Source: Chloroflexota bacterium
Lineage (GTDB): Bacteria > Chloroflexota > Anaerolineae > UBA1429
Direction of reading: 5' to 3'
Length of the DNA: 11,918 nucleotides
Assembly: GCA_012513725.1 (NCBI GenBank)
Contig: JAAZBQ010000735.1
Coordinates: 1 to 11,918, forward strand
The notes beneath the pieces were generated by a model, which had not been told where the DNA came from, did no database searches, and saw only the letters and a list, made by a program, of their open reading frames with translations. Shown here one piece after another: positions 6,119-11,918 of this stretch. Positions within the stretch are counted from its first letter, which is position 1, and each line of letters starts with the position of its first letter. A program made the position numbers and the translations under genes.

Positions 6119-6574
6119 CTACTGCATGTCTCCGGCGCTCGAGCCGTCCCTGCCGCCGCTCCGGCCGTCGCCCGCGGCGTCGTGGGTCCTCTGGTGCGCC
6201 TCGTAGGCGTCGATGAATCGATGGAGCAGGGCCACGGTCTCCTGGAGATCCTCTACCCAAGCGCGAAGGTATTGGTCTCCCGCCTCCGTAAGGGCATACA
6301 CCCGGCGGGGAGGCCCGGCGCTCTGGGCCGAGTCCTGGCTGGAGACGAGCATCCCCGCTCCCTCCAGGTCGTTCAGCACGCGGTAGATGGCGCTGATATC
6401 CGTAGGGTAGCTCTCCAGACCGAGGGCGCGGATGTCCTCGAGAAGGCCGTAACCGTGCGACGGGGTGCAGTGCAGGGCCAGCAACACTGCCGGCTCCAGA
6501 AAGCGCTGGATCCGCCTTGGCCGTCCGCCGCCCCCTGGACCTCCTCTGCCCCTGCCGCCATGCCGTCCGCGCAT
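6119..6574 (-). CDS. PadR-family transcriptional regulator
   Basis: The 151-residue product has the PadR winged-helix signature: ILEP-like FLEPAVLLALHCTPSHGYGL (25-44), then LESYPTDISAIYRVLNDLEG (53-72), wing GPPRRVYALTEAG (87-99), and a C-terminal dimerisation helix (100-128). PadR proteins are usually local repressors released by a small ligand or stress. Before the domain is an extra Gly/Arg-rich leader (residues 1-20), and after it a Gly/Ser/Asp-rich tail. GGGAGG lies 3 bases before the ATG at 6574. It is the first gene of the cluster, under the promoter at 6616-6644, and its own promoter carries a palindrome, so autoregulation is likely. The inducer is unknown; the metal-handling neighbours suggest metal, sulfur or redox signals. 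One Cys (36) lies in the first helix region. Confidence 0.88.
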   Translation of the reverse strand: MRGRHGGRGRGGPGGGGRPRRIQRFLEPAVLLALHCTPSHGYGLLEDIRALGLESYPTDISAIYRVLNDLEGAGMLVSSQDSAQSAGPPRRVYALTEAGDQYLRAWVEDLQETVALLHRFIDAYEAHQRTHDAAGDGRSGGRDGSSAGDMQ

Positions 6575-6610
6575 TCAACCTCCCGATCGACGACTTCTAT
6601 TTGTGAAGCA

Positions 6611-6631
6611 CTATTAGTATAATGCGAATAG
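6611..6631. promoter_or_regulatory. Putative PadR operator over the -10 box
   Basis: A 21-base imperfect palindrome, CTATT-N11-AATAG, has 8 of its 10 symmetric positions paired and covers the -10 hexamer of the padR promoter. PadR regulators usually bind such AT-containing dyads in their own promoters and block RNA polymerase. Assignment to this PadR is inferred from position. Confidence 0.5.
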
Positions 6632-6644
6632 ATCGGTGTGTCAA
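6616..6644 (-). promoter_or_regulatory. Near-consensus promoter of the padR-led cluster
   Basis: On the minus strand TTGACA (6639-6644), a perfect -35, is followed after 17 bases by TATACT (6616-6621). Transcription would start near 6609, giving a leader of about 35 bases before the padR ATG. It is the strongest promoter in the window and is AT-rich against a GC-rich background. Confidence 0.8.
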
Positions 6645-6748
6645 TAGGTACTCGAGGCTGTTTGCCGATCGGATCTGGGCGCCCCGATCTTGGCCTCTGA
6701 TTGCGTCGCGGCGCGCAGGCTGCATTCGTCGTTCATCCATCAACGGGG

Positions 6749-6754
6749 TATAAT
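6749..6754 (+). promoter_or_regulatory. Candidate -10 box for mrp
   Basis: A perfect TATAAT lies about 48 bases before the mrp GTG start. The -35 is poor (TTCGTC at 6725-6730, 18-base spacer), so an activator or other sigma factor may help. A GATCGG...CCGATC inverted repeat (6667-6672 and 6684-6689) lies further upstream in the 228-base divergent region between padR and mrp. Confidence 0.5.
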
Positions 6755-6802
6755 CTCGAGCGGCATTCGCAAGAATCGGCAGCCGCCGGAGAGGAGAACA
6801 TC

Positions 6803-7888
6803 GTGGTAGATAGCAGAGAAGCACGGGTCCGCAAGGCGCTGGAGGGCGTCATGGACCCTGAACTCAATCGTAGCATCGTGGATATGGGTATGGTACAGGA
6901 CCTATCGGTCGAGGATGATCAGGTCACGTTCACCCTGGCTCTTACCACCATGGGCTGTCCGATGAAGGATCGCATCCAGGACGACGCCCGCCGCGCGGCG
7001 ATGGCGGTCGATGGCGTCGAGGACGTGACCATCCAGCTGCGAGAGATGACGGCAGAGGAAAAGGAGCGCGCCTTTGGCAAGCCAACCCAGGAGGGCGGCT
7101 CGGCGTCGGGCTACAACCGGGTACGCCACATCATCGCGGTGGTGAGCGGCAAGGGCGGCGTGGGCAAGTCGTCGGTGTCGGCGCTCCTGGCCGTGGCGCT
7201 CCGGCGGCAGGGGCACTCCGTCGGCGTGCTGGATGCCGACATCACCGGCCCCTCGATCCCCAAGCTGCTCCTGCAGGAGGTACCACGCCTCATGGGGAGC
7301 CCCTTGGGCATCCTGCCCGCCGAGTCGGCGTCGGGCATCAAGGTGATCTCGATCAACCTCCTGCTGGAGAACCCCAACCAGGCCGTGATCTGGCGGGGTC
7401 CCCTGATCAGCGGGGCGATCAAGCAGTTCTGGGGCGATGTGGTGTGGGGCGATCTGGACTATTTGATCGTCGACCTGCCGCCCGGAACCTCCGACGCATC
7501 GCTGACCGTGATGCAGGCTCTGCCCCTGAACGGCATCGTGATGGTCACCACGCCGCAGGGGCTGGCCGGCATGGTCGTGCGCAAGGCGGCCTCGATGGCC
7601 GAGCAGCTCAACATCCCCGTGTTGGGGCTGATCGAGAATATGTCCTTCTTCCGCTGCCCGGGCTGTGGGGAGGTGACGGAGATCTTTGGCCCCAGCCAGG
7701 CGGCAGAGGTGGCGCAGGCCATGGGCGTCCCGTTCCTGGGTCGGCTGCCGATCGATCCCGAGATCGCCGTGTTGAGCGATCAGGGGCGACTGGAAGAGTA
7801 CGCGGCGGAAGAGTTTGCGCCGCTGGCCGAGCGGCTGTTGACCATGGTGCCCGAAGGGGCGGCCCAAAAGCCGCCGATGCAGGGCTGA
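6803..7888 (+). CDS. mrp: Mrp/NBP35-family Fe-S cluster carrier ATPase
   Basis: The 361-residue product has an N-terminal MIP18/DUF59 domain (about 5-85, with the conserved TTMGCP around Cys52) and a P-loop ATPase domain (about 108-350). Walker A is SGKGGVGKSS (115-124). DADITGPSIP (144-153) and LIVDLPPGTSDASL (221-234) are typical Mrp motifs. FFRCPGCG supplies the Cys285/Cys288 pair that holds a bridging [4Fe-4S] cluster in a dimer. Mrp/ApbC proteins carry and transfer Fe-S clusters in the cytoplasm with ATP. GTG at 6803 was chosen since GAGGAG lies 6 bases upstream and the MIP18 domain starts right after; the frame is open back to 6701 but that stretch is non-coding in character. It is transcribed away from the padR cluster, and divergent Mrp beside NifX-like genes points to a shared role. 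It ends 18 bases before a strong hairpin. Confidence 0.93.
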   Translation: MVDSREARVRKALEGVMDPELNRSIVDMGMVQDLSVEDDQVTFTLALTTMGCPMKDRIQDDARRAAMAVDGVEDVTIQLREMTAEEKERAFGKPTQEGGSASGYNRVRHIIAVVSGKGGVGKSSVSALLAVALRRQGHSVGVLDADITGPSIPKLLLQEVPRLMGSPLGILPAESASGIKVISINLLLENPNQAVIWRGPLISGAIKQFWGDVVWGDLDYLIVDLPPGTSDASLTVMQALPLNGIVMVTTPQGLAGMVVRKAASMAEQLNIPVLGLIENMSFFRCPGCGEVTEIFGPSQAAEVAQAMGVPFLGRLPIDPEIAVLSDQGRLEEYAAEEFAPLAERLLTMVPEGAAQKPPMQG

Positions 7889-7906
7889 GGAAGGCGATAT
7901 CAACAA

Positions 7907-7936
7907 GAGGGCCGGGTCTCTGTAGACCCGGCCCTC
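7907..7936. terminator. Perfect 13-bp hairpin between convergent mrp and toxin genes
   Basis: GAGGGCCGGGTCT (7907-7919) pairs without mismatch with 7924-7936 around a CTGT loop. It lies 18 bases after the mrp stop and 3 bases after the toxin stop at 7940. On the minus strand the stem is followed by TTGTTGAT, a weak T-tract; on the plus strand there is none. It is probably a bidirectional terminator that works best for the minus-strand transcript. Confidence 0.75.
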
Positions 7937-7939
7937 GCA

Positions 7940-8377
7940 CTATAGGCGCCCCGCCTCCTGCAGTGCCTCGAGAAAGCGTGCTGGCGACAGGATGAGGACG
8001 CCAGCCGCCTCGCCGAGGACGAGCAGGTCGCGGTCGCCGGTGACCAGCACATCGGCCCCGAACGCGACGGCGTAGGCTAGGAGATAGTCGTCTTTGGGAT
8101 CGCGCGCTACCGCTGGAACAGACACGTCCAGGCTTGGGAGGACCTCGCCGATCCGACGGAGTACTTGGAGCAGGCGCTCCAGTGCCTCTGACGCGCTGCG
8201 CTCCGCCAGATAGGGGCGCCCACTGGCTGCGTTCTGCAGTTCGAGGAGAAGGCTCTCCGGGACGAGTATGCGGTAGGCGCCGGTGACCCCCGCACGCACG
8301 ATGCGGACAGCGGCACTCTCCGAGTTAGGGTTCAGGAGGTACGTGATCAGGAGGTTCGCGTCCAGGAGTGCGCGCAT
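7940..8377 (-). CDS. PIN-domain toxin of a type II TA module
   Basis: The 145-residue product is a PIN-domain nuclease of the kind annotated as a putative TA toxin (COG1569-like). The acidic site is complete: Asp6 in LLDANLL, Glu46 in LLLEL, Asp97 in RDPKDDYLL and Asp115/Asp117 in VTGDRDLL. PIN toxins are Mg-dependent RNases that stop translation when the antitoxin is lost. The gene begins 3 bases after the upstream Phd-like antitoxin stop, the standard antitoxin-first order. ATG at 8377 is preceded by a GGAG-containing stretch inside the antitoxin's end. RNA target is unknown. A strong hairpin follows the stop at once. Confidence 0.85.
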   Translation of the reverse strand: MRALLDANLLITYLLNPNSESAAVRIVRAGVTGAYRILVPESLLLELQNAASGRPYLAERSASEALERLLQVLRRIGEVLPSLDVSVPAVARDPKDDYLLAYAVAFGADVLVTGDRDLLVLGEAAGVLILSPARFLEALQEAGRL

Positions 8378-8380
8378 GGA

Positions 8381-8716
8381 CTAGCCCTTGGTGTCGTAAC
8401 GTACCTTGCCCTCGGCGATCAGACGCTGCACGGCTCTGCGCGTCATCCGGTCGGCAGTCTTCTCGGCCTCCTCCTCGGTGATGTCGCGCAGGCGCGACTG
8501 GACGCTCTCGCGGATGGCCTCTAGCTCGGCTAGCGCCTCCTCGCGGAGGGCTTGTTCCCGGAGCGCCGCAAGACGCTTGTACTCCTCATAGGCCACGATT
8601 ACCACCTTGGGTTTGCCGTGGCTCTCGATGACGATGTCGTCCTTGGTCTCCACTGCCCAATCTGCCAGGGCGCCAAAGGCGCTCTTGGCCTCCGATGCAG
8701 TGACAGTGCGCGGCAT
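8381..8716 (-). CDS. Phd/YefM-like antitoxin
   Basis: The 111-residue product starts MPRTVTASEAKSAFGALADW, the Phd/YefM fold opening. DIVIESHGKPKVVIVAYEEY (27-46) follows, the conserved end of the DNA-binding domain. Residues 50-111 are a long, charged, mostly helical tail rich in Glu, Arg and Ala that would wrap the toxin. The ATG at 8716 has GGAGGA three bases upstream; an in-frame TTG at 8758 gives a longer version that would run through the operator and is rejected. It precedes the PIN toxin by 3 bases. It should bind the inverted repeat at 8737-8760 and repress the pair, with toxin as co-repressor. Confidence 0.85.
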   Translation of the reverse strand: MPRTVTASEAKSAFGALADWAVETKDDIVIESHGKPKVVIVAYEEYKRLAALREQALREEALAELEAIRESVQSRLRDITEEEAEKTADRMTRRAVQRLIAEGKVRYDTKG

Positions 8717-8736
8717 GTGTCCTCCGCCATCTGGCA

Positions 8737-8760
8737 GATCGTCCACACTAATGGACAATC
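8737..8760. promoter_or_regulatory. Operator-like inverted repeat upstream of the Phd-like antitoxin
   Basis: GATCGTCCA (8737-8745) and TGGACAATC (8752-8760) are inverted copies with one mismatch and a 6-base spacer, about 20 bases before the antitoxin start and just downstream of the expected transcription start. Autorepression by the Phd-like antitoxin is the likely function. Confidence 0.6.
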
Positions 8761-8780
8761 TTGTGTACGTGATTGTACTC

Positions 8781-8808
8781 AGTATATGTCGGGTGTGCCG
8801 ACGGTCAA
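8781..8808 (-). promoter_or_regulatory. Promoter of the Phd-like/PIN module
   Basis: On the minus strand TTGACC (8803-8808) and TATACT (8781-8786) are 16 bases apart. Transcription would start near 8774, giving a leader of about 58 bases holding the inverted repeat at 8737-8760. Between this promoter and the next toxin's stop at 8983 no gene is supported; a 10-base direct repeat GGTCAAGGGC occurs at 8803 and 8930. Confidence 0.65.
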
Positions 8809-8982
8809 GGGCGCCACACTCATATCACAATCACATGGAGGGCATTACGGCGGATGCCCCCTGCCCCAGCGTCTCCCGGGGCTGGACATCCACGATGCCT
8901 GCTGAGGCGATCGTGCTCCCGTAGCGGAGGGTCAAGGGCAGGCACCAGAGTATCCGCCGGCGACCATGCATCCGCCGAGGCG

Positions 8983-9450
8983 CTACTCCCTACGTTCGGC
9001 ACCCAGGCGGGATAGCACGTCGCGGACGGCGAGGATGAACGCGCCGGGCCGGAGCACCTCGACGCCTGCGCAGCCCGGGCGAAAGTGCCGGACGTTATGG
9101 CTCACCAGCCAACGGCAGCCCTCGCGTGCCGCCGCCACGAGGATCGGGAGGTCCTCCTCGTGGGCGCAGCCCGCATACCGGGCGACCTGCTCGTCGCTGG
9201 GGTCGGGCACGATCTTCAGGCAGCGACTCACGATGGTCCCGAACAGCGGCTCTGCCTGGGGCAGCTTCTCGGCCAGGTTGCGGCGTGCTTCGACGATGAC
9301 CTGCTGGCAGGTGAACGCCTCGATGAGCGTGATCTCGGCCAGTCGCAGGACGACGAGGCTGGCGCCGTGCTCGCTCGGTGACGCACAGGCGGCCAGCAAG
9401 ACATCGGCGTCGACAAAGACCCTGGGTCTACCGGATAGATGGTTCGTCAC
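8983..9450 (-). CDS. PIN-domain protein, toxin of a second TA module
   Basis: The 155-residue product fits the PIN fold: RVFVDADVLLAA (Asp14, Asp16), VIVEARRNL (Glu54), HEEDLPILVAA (Asp100) and WLVSHNVRHF (114-123) where the fourth acidic residue is Asn119, as in many PIN proteins with a THN/SHN motif. It is likely an Mg-dependent RNase. The start is a GTG at 9450, inside the end of the antitoxin gene, so the two overlap by 23 bases and translation is probably coupled; no clear ribosome site of its own is seen (GAGCGG only). It resembles the first toxin at 7940 only in fold, so the two modules are not recent duplicates. Confidence 0.78.
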   Translation of the reverse strand: MTNHLSGRPRVFVDADVLLAACASPSEHGASLVVLRLAEITLIEAFTCQQVIVEARRNLAEKLPQAEPLFGTIVSRCLKIVPDPSDEQVARYAGCAHEEDLPILVAAAREGCRWLVSHNVRHFRPGCAGVEVLRPGAFILAVRDVLSRLGAERRE

Positions 9451-9709
9451 CGTGCCGCTCGGTGTGGTAGCGGGCGCGCTGCTCGCGCAACCCGCTCAGC
9501 AACTCCTCAGTGGTCACACCGGCTTCCTGGCGCAGGCGCTCGATCTCTCGTGCCAGTTCGGGGACCAGTGCCGTCATGGGGGTAAGCACGAGGATGCCGT
9601 CCAGATCCACGAGGTAGTACGTATCGCCCGGCTTGATGTTGTGCTTGGCGCGCAGTTCGGCCGGCAGCGTCAGCGTTCCCCGCTCCCTCACCTGAACCGC
9701 AGTGTCCAT
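9428..9709 (-). CDS. AbrB/SpoVT-type antitoxin
   Basis: The 93-residue product has a swapped-hairpin AbrB domain in residues 3-47: VQVRERGTLTLPAELRAKHN then IKPGDTYYLVDLDGILVLTP. The rest (48-93) is a helical, charged toxin-binding tail. ATG at 9709 has GGGAGG 5 bases upstream; the open frame extends to 9913 but into the lysK region in another frame, so it is not coding. It overlaps the PIN gene by 23 bases, antitoxin first as in VapBC. The promoter lies at 9760-9788 with an inverted repeat below it, suggesting autoregulation. Confidence 0.85.
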   Translation of the reverse strand: MDTAVQVRERGTLTLPAELRAKHNIKPGDTYYLVDLDGILVLTPMTALVPELAREIERLRQEAGVTTEELLSGLREQRARYHTERHGDEPSIR

Positions 9710-9729
9710 AGCCGCCTCCCATCGCCGAA

Positions 9730-9760
9730 TTCGTGAAGCCTCTGAAAATCTGCACACGAA
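9730..9760. promoter_or_regulatory. Inverted repeat upstream of the AbrB-type antitoxin
   Basis: TTCGTG (9730-9735) and CACGAA (9755-9760) are inverted arms 19 bases apart, adjoining the -10 box at 9760-9765. Spaced arms of this sort are often seen for AbrB/MazE-type autorepressors. Support is limited to position and symmetry. Confidence 0.4.
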
Positions 9761-9788
9761 GCATACCACGACTGGTGATCGTCCGCAA
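9760..9788 (-). promoter_or_regulatory. Promoter of the AbrB-like/PIN module
   Basis: On the minus strand TTGCGG (9783-9788) and TATGCT (9760-9765) are 17 bases apart. The -35 lies only 6 bases beyond the lysK stop, and no terminator is visible between them. Read-through from lysJK into the TA genes is therefore possible. Confidence 0.55.
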
Positions 9789-9794
9789 CACGAT

Positions 9795-10868
9795 CTAGGG
9801 GCGCTCGCCAAGCCGCCCCAACACCCCCTCCAGCACCCGGATGCTCCGCAGATACTCCCCGAGGTCGATGTGCTCGTCGGGCGTGTGGTCCAACGACGAA
9901 TCGCCCGGGCCATAGGCCACCATCGGGCAGCCCCACAGGGGGCCCAGGACGTTCATGTCCGACGTGCCCGTCTTGGTGACGAACGCCGGCCTCTCGCCCT
10001 CGGCGCGGATCGCTGCCAGGAACGCGGCAGCCAGGGGTGTGCGCTTTTCCGCTCGGTAGGCGGCCTCCCGGCCGCGGGTAGTGACCTCGGCCTCGCCGCG
10101 CCAGGCCTCTATCTGGGCGAGGAGGCCATCGACGTCCAGGCCCAGGGGCAGGCGTAGGCCGATGGTCATCTCCACCCGCTCGGCGAGGCCGTCGGACGAT
10201 GAGCGGATGGCGCGGAGCGAGGGGTCCACGGTGGCAAAACGCCCCTCGATGTCGCGGTTCGCCTCTTCGGCCCAGTCCGCGACCCGCTGCCAGAAAGCCA
10301 GGGCTTCCTCGGGGGCGCCCCGCGCCTCGCCGGCAGAGTGGGCGGCCGGTTGCGTGAGGGCATAGTCGATCAGCAGCCGGCCCTTGTACCCGATCGTCAC
10401 CCGCGACCAGCCGCTGGGCTCGCCGATGACGGCATAGTCGGGCCGCATCCGTCCGGAGACATGGCGGGCGCCCTTGGAGGTGGCGGCCTCCTCCTCGACC
10501 GCGCCCACGACACTAATGCGGAGGTCGGCGACCCTGCCGGCGCGGGCGGCGGCCACGATGAACGCGGCCAGGGGGCCCTTGGCGTCCACCGCTCCCCGGC
10601 CGTAGAGGAGATCGCCCTCGCGGCGGACGGGCACCTCGCCAGGGACGGTGTCCATATGGCCCACCAGGGCGATGTGCCGGGGGCCGTCACCGATGTGGCC
10701 CACGGCGTTCCCGGCGCCGTCCACCTCGGCACCAAACCCAAGGTCACCCATCGCCCGGGCGATCTGCGCGGCCAGGACACCCTCCTGGCCCGAGAGGCTG
10801 GGTATCCCCACCATCTCCTCAAGGAGCGCCACCGCCTCCCCGTCCGTCACCCGCTCATCGTCTGTCAC
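9795..10868 (-). CDS. lysK: M20-family [LysW]-lysine/ornithine hydrolase (LysK-type)
   Basis: The 357-residue product is an M20 metallohydrolase. Metal and catalytic motifs are [10 protein letters not shown] (His71, Asp73), [14 protein letters not shown] (Asp95), EEEA (Glu125/126), IGEPSGW (Glu150) and LDHTPDEH (His328). [13 protein letters not shown] and KTGTSDMN are typical of LysK-type enzymes, which release lysine or ornithine from the LysW carrier protein. Plain ArgE or DapE is less likely. GTG at 10868 was chosen because GGTGGAG lies 6 bases upstream and the protein begins at the expected place (about 20 residues before GIPSLSG). Another GTG at 10880 is possible. The frame is open to 11081, but that stretch overlaps lysJ. 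The gene follows lysJ, as in Thermus-type lysine clusters. Confidence 0.88.
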   Translation of the reverse strand: MTDDERVTDGEAVALLEEMVGIPSLSGQEGVLAAQIARAMGDLGFGAEVDGAGNAVGHIGDGPRHIALVGHMDTVPGEVPVRREGDLLYGRGAVDAKGPLAAFIVAAARAGRVADLRISVVGAVEEEAATSKGARHVSGRMRPDYAVIGEPSGWSRVTIGYKGRLLIDYALTQPAAHSAGEARGAPEEALAFWQRVADWAEEANRDIEGRFATVDPSLRAIRSSSDGLAERVEMTIGLRLPLGLDVDGLLAQIEAWRGEAEVTTRGREAAYRAEKRTPLAAAFLAAIRAEGERPAFVTKTGTSDMNVLGPLWGCPMVAYGPGDSSLDHTPDEHIDLGEYLRSIRVLEGVLGRLGERP

Positions 10869-10963
10869 CGCGCGCTCCACCGCAGCTGCTGTGGCGTGAC
10901 CCTTCCCGTCATCCGTTCCATCCGCCTTTCCGTGGAATCCGTGGTCTTCTTTCCTGTGGTCAT
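10865..10963 (-). CDS. 32-codon coupling ORF between lysJ and lysK
   Basis: An ATG at 10963 overlaps the lysJ stop as ATGA and opens a 32-codon frame, different from the lysK frame. Its TGA (10867-10865) overlaps the lysK GTG as GTGA. The peptide begins [18 protein letters not shown], is basic, and matches no family I recognise. No strong ribosome site precedes it. It could pass ribosomes from lysJ to lysK, be a real small protein, or be chance in a gap that arose by drift. Confidence 0.35.
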   Translation of the reverse strand: MTTGKKTTDSTERRMERMTGRVTPQQLRWSAR

Positions 10964-11918
10964 GCGGTGAGCACGCGCTCGACGGCGTCGCACACTGTCG
11001 CCAGATCCTCGTCCGAGATGACCAACGGCGGCAGCAGGCGGAGGACGGTGCTCCCGGCAGGGAGGGCCATGACCCCCTCATCGGCCAGGGCCTTGAGGTA
11101 GGGCGTCACGCGCTTGCGCAGGTCGATGCCGATCATCAGCCCCAGCCCCCGCACCTCGCGGATCAGGCGCGAGTCGATGGCCCGCAGCCGCTCGATGACC
11201 CACCGTCCTTTGCGCTCCGCCTCTGCGGGGAGATCCTCTGCCTCCAGCACGTCGAGCGTCGCTAGGGCGGCGGCGCAGGCCAGGGGGTTGCCCCCAAACG
11301 TCGTGCCGTGGAGGCCGGGCTGGAGGTTCTCGACCCGTGGCCCGATGAGGCAGGCGCCCATCGGCACGCCGCCGGCGATCGACTTGGCCACCGGCATGAG
11401 GTCCGGCTCGAGGCCGTGGTGCTCACAGGCGAACATCCGGCCCGTTCGGCCGAACCCCGTCTGCACCTCATCGACGATCAGCAGCGCGCCACGCTCGCGG
11501 CAGAGGTCCTGTACGGCGCAGAGGTACGCGCCATCGCCAATGTTCACGCCCCCCTCACCCTGCACCACCTCCAGGATGACGCCGGCGGTATCCTCGCCGA
11601 TCGCCTCGTCCATGGCGGCCAAGTCATTGTAGGGCACGTGCTGAAAGCCGGGCACCAGCGGCTCGTAGGGCTGTCGATACTTGGGCTCCCAGGTGGCGGA
11701 CAGGGCCCCCATGCTGCGGCCGTGAAACGATCCCTTGGCGGCCACGATCCCCGGGCGGCCGGTGGAGAGCCGGGCGAACTTGAGCGCCGCCTCGACGGCC
11801 TCGGTGCCCGAGTTGCCCAGATAGGCGCGCCCCATGTTCCCCGGCGCCAGCGACACGAGGCGCTCCAGAAGGCGGGCGCGGACGTCGTTGCCGAACACCG
11901 TGGGGCAGATGATCAGCG
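10960..11918 (-). CDS. lysJ: Class-III aminotransferase, LysJ/ArgD-type, 5' end outside window
   Basis: The visible 318 codons carry the PLP-dependent class-III (ornithine/acetylornithine) fold: YLGNSGTEAVEAALKFAR (about 32-49), SFHGRSMGALS (63-73), LIVDEVQTGFGRTG (136-149, Asp139 for the PLP ring), and VAKSIAGGVPMG (166-177), with Lys168 the PLP Schiff-base lysine. TTFGGNPLACAAAL follows. These enzymes transfer an amino group from glutamate to a carrier-bound semialdehyde. With lysK next, LysJ of the LysW pathway (aminoadipate or glutamate semialdehyde) fits best; ArgD or GabT is possible. The frame is open to the window edge, so the true start is upstream (an in-frame GTG at 11898 is too late, since 20-60 more residues are usual). 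It ends overlapping the small ORF. Confidence 0.88.
   Translation of the reverse strand, partial: LIICPTVFGNDVRARLLERLVSLAPGNMGRAYLGNSGTEAVEAALKFARLSTGRPGIVAAKGSFHGRSMGALSATWEPKYRQPYEPLVPGFQHVPYNDLAAMDEAIGEDTAGVILEVVQGEGGVNIGDGAYLCAVQDLCRERGALLIVDEVQTGFGRTGRMFACEHHGLEPDLMPVAKSIAGGVPMGACLIGPRVENLQPGLHGTTFGGNPLACAAALATLDVLEAEDLPAEAERKGRWVIERLRAIDSRLIREVRGLGLMIGIDLRKRVTPYLKALADEGVMALPAGSTVLRLLPPLVISDEDLATVCDAVERVLTA

Noticed and set aside
6902..7906. Minus-strand open frame of 334 codons
   Set aside because: It is antisense to mrp, whose Walker A and CxxC motifs are intact.
8809..8982. Small plus-strand ORFs between the two TA modules
   Set aside because: They lack ribosome sites and motifs and run through the promoter and antitoxin region; treated as non-coding.
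10869..11081. Long N-terminal extension of LysK
   Set aside because: The extension is antisense-free but lies in a different frame over lysJ, is Arg/Ser/Cys-rich, and no LysK-type protein needs it.

Overview
The window is GC-rich, gene-dense bacterial DNA, mostly transcribed leftward. No rRNA, tRNA, CRISPR array or insertion sequence was seen. The right end carries a class-III aminotransferase followed by an M20 hydrolase of the LysJ/LysK type. With the GC content, GTG starts and two VapBC-type modules, this suggests a Chloroflexota- or Deinococcus-Thermus-like bacterium, possibly an anaerobe. That placement is inference; there is no phylogenetic marker here.

Layout, left to right. (1) 1-360, minus: the N-terminal part of a receiver-like protein that has lost much of its phosphorylation pocket. 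(2) 555-3432, minus: a three-gene operon (nitrilase-superfamily amidohydrolase, then two Gfo/Idh/MocA oxidoreductases) with overlapping ATGA junctions and a good promoter at 3498-3526. (3) 3610-6574, minus: a seven-gene cluster led by a PadR-type repressor. It continues with a small zinc-ribbon protein, a NifX/NafY-type metal-cofactor protein with a Gly-Met-Gly-Arg tail, a small flavin-type PPOX protein, two Gly/Arg-rich DUF5320-like proteins and a 2x[4Fe-4S] ferredoxin. A near-consensus promoter precedes padR, with an imperfect palindrome over its -10 box. (4) 6803-7888, plus: a divergently transcribed Mrp/NBP35-type Fe-S carrier ATPase, ending at a perfect 13-bp hairpin. (5) 7940-9709, minus: two consecutive type II toxin-antitoxin modules, Phd-like/PIN and AbrB-like/PIN, each with its own promoter and inverted repeat. 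(6) 9795-11918, minus: lysJ (5' end outside the window) and lysK, separated by a 32-codon ORF that overlaps both neighbours by 4 bases.

How the genes may work together. The PadR cluster plus mrp is the most interesting block. It combines an Fe-S cluster carrier, a NifX-family metal-cluster protein, a ferredoxin, a flavoprotein and several Gly/Arg-rich Cys-containing small proteins under one regulator. It resembles in outline the Orp/Mrp systems of anaerobes such as Desulfovibrio, but adds its own regulator, zinc ribbon and Gly/Arg-rich proteins. A role in metal-sulfur cluster assembly or redox sensing is inference. The nitrilase operon probably handles a small amide- or nitrile-containing compound and a sugar- or polyol-like substrate; the substrates cannot be read from sequence. 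lysJ and lysK supply the last two steps of carrier-protein-dependent lysine or arginine synthesis.
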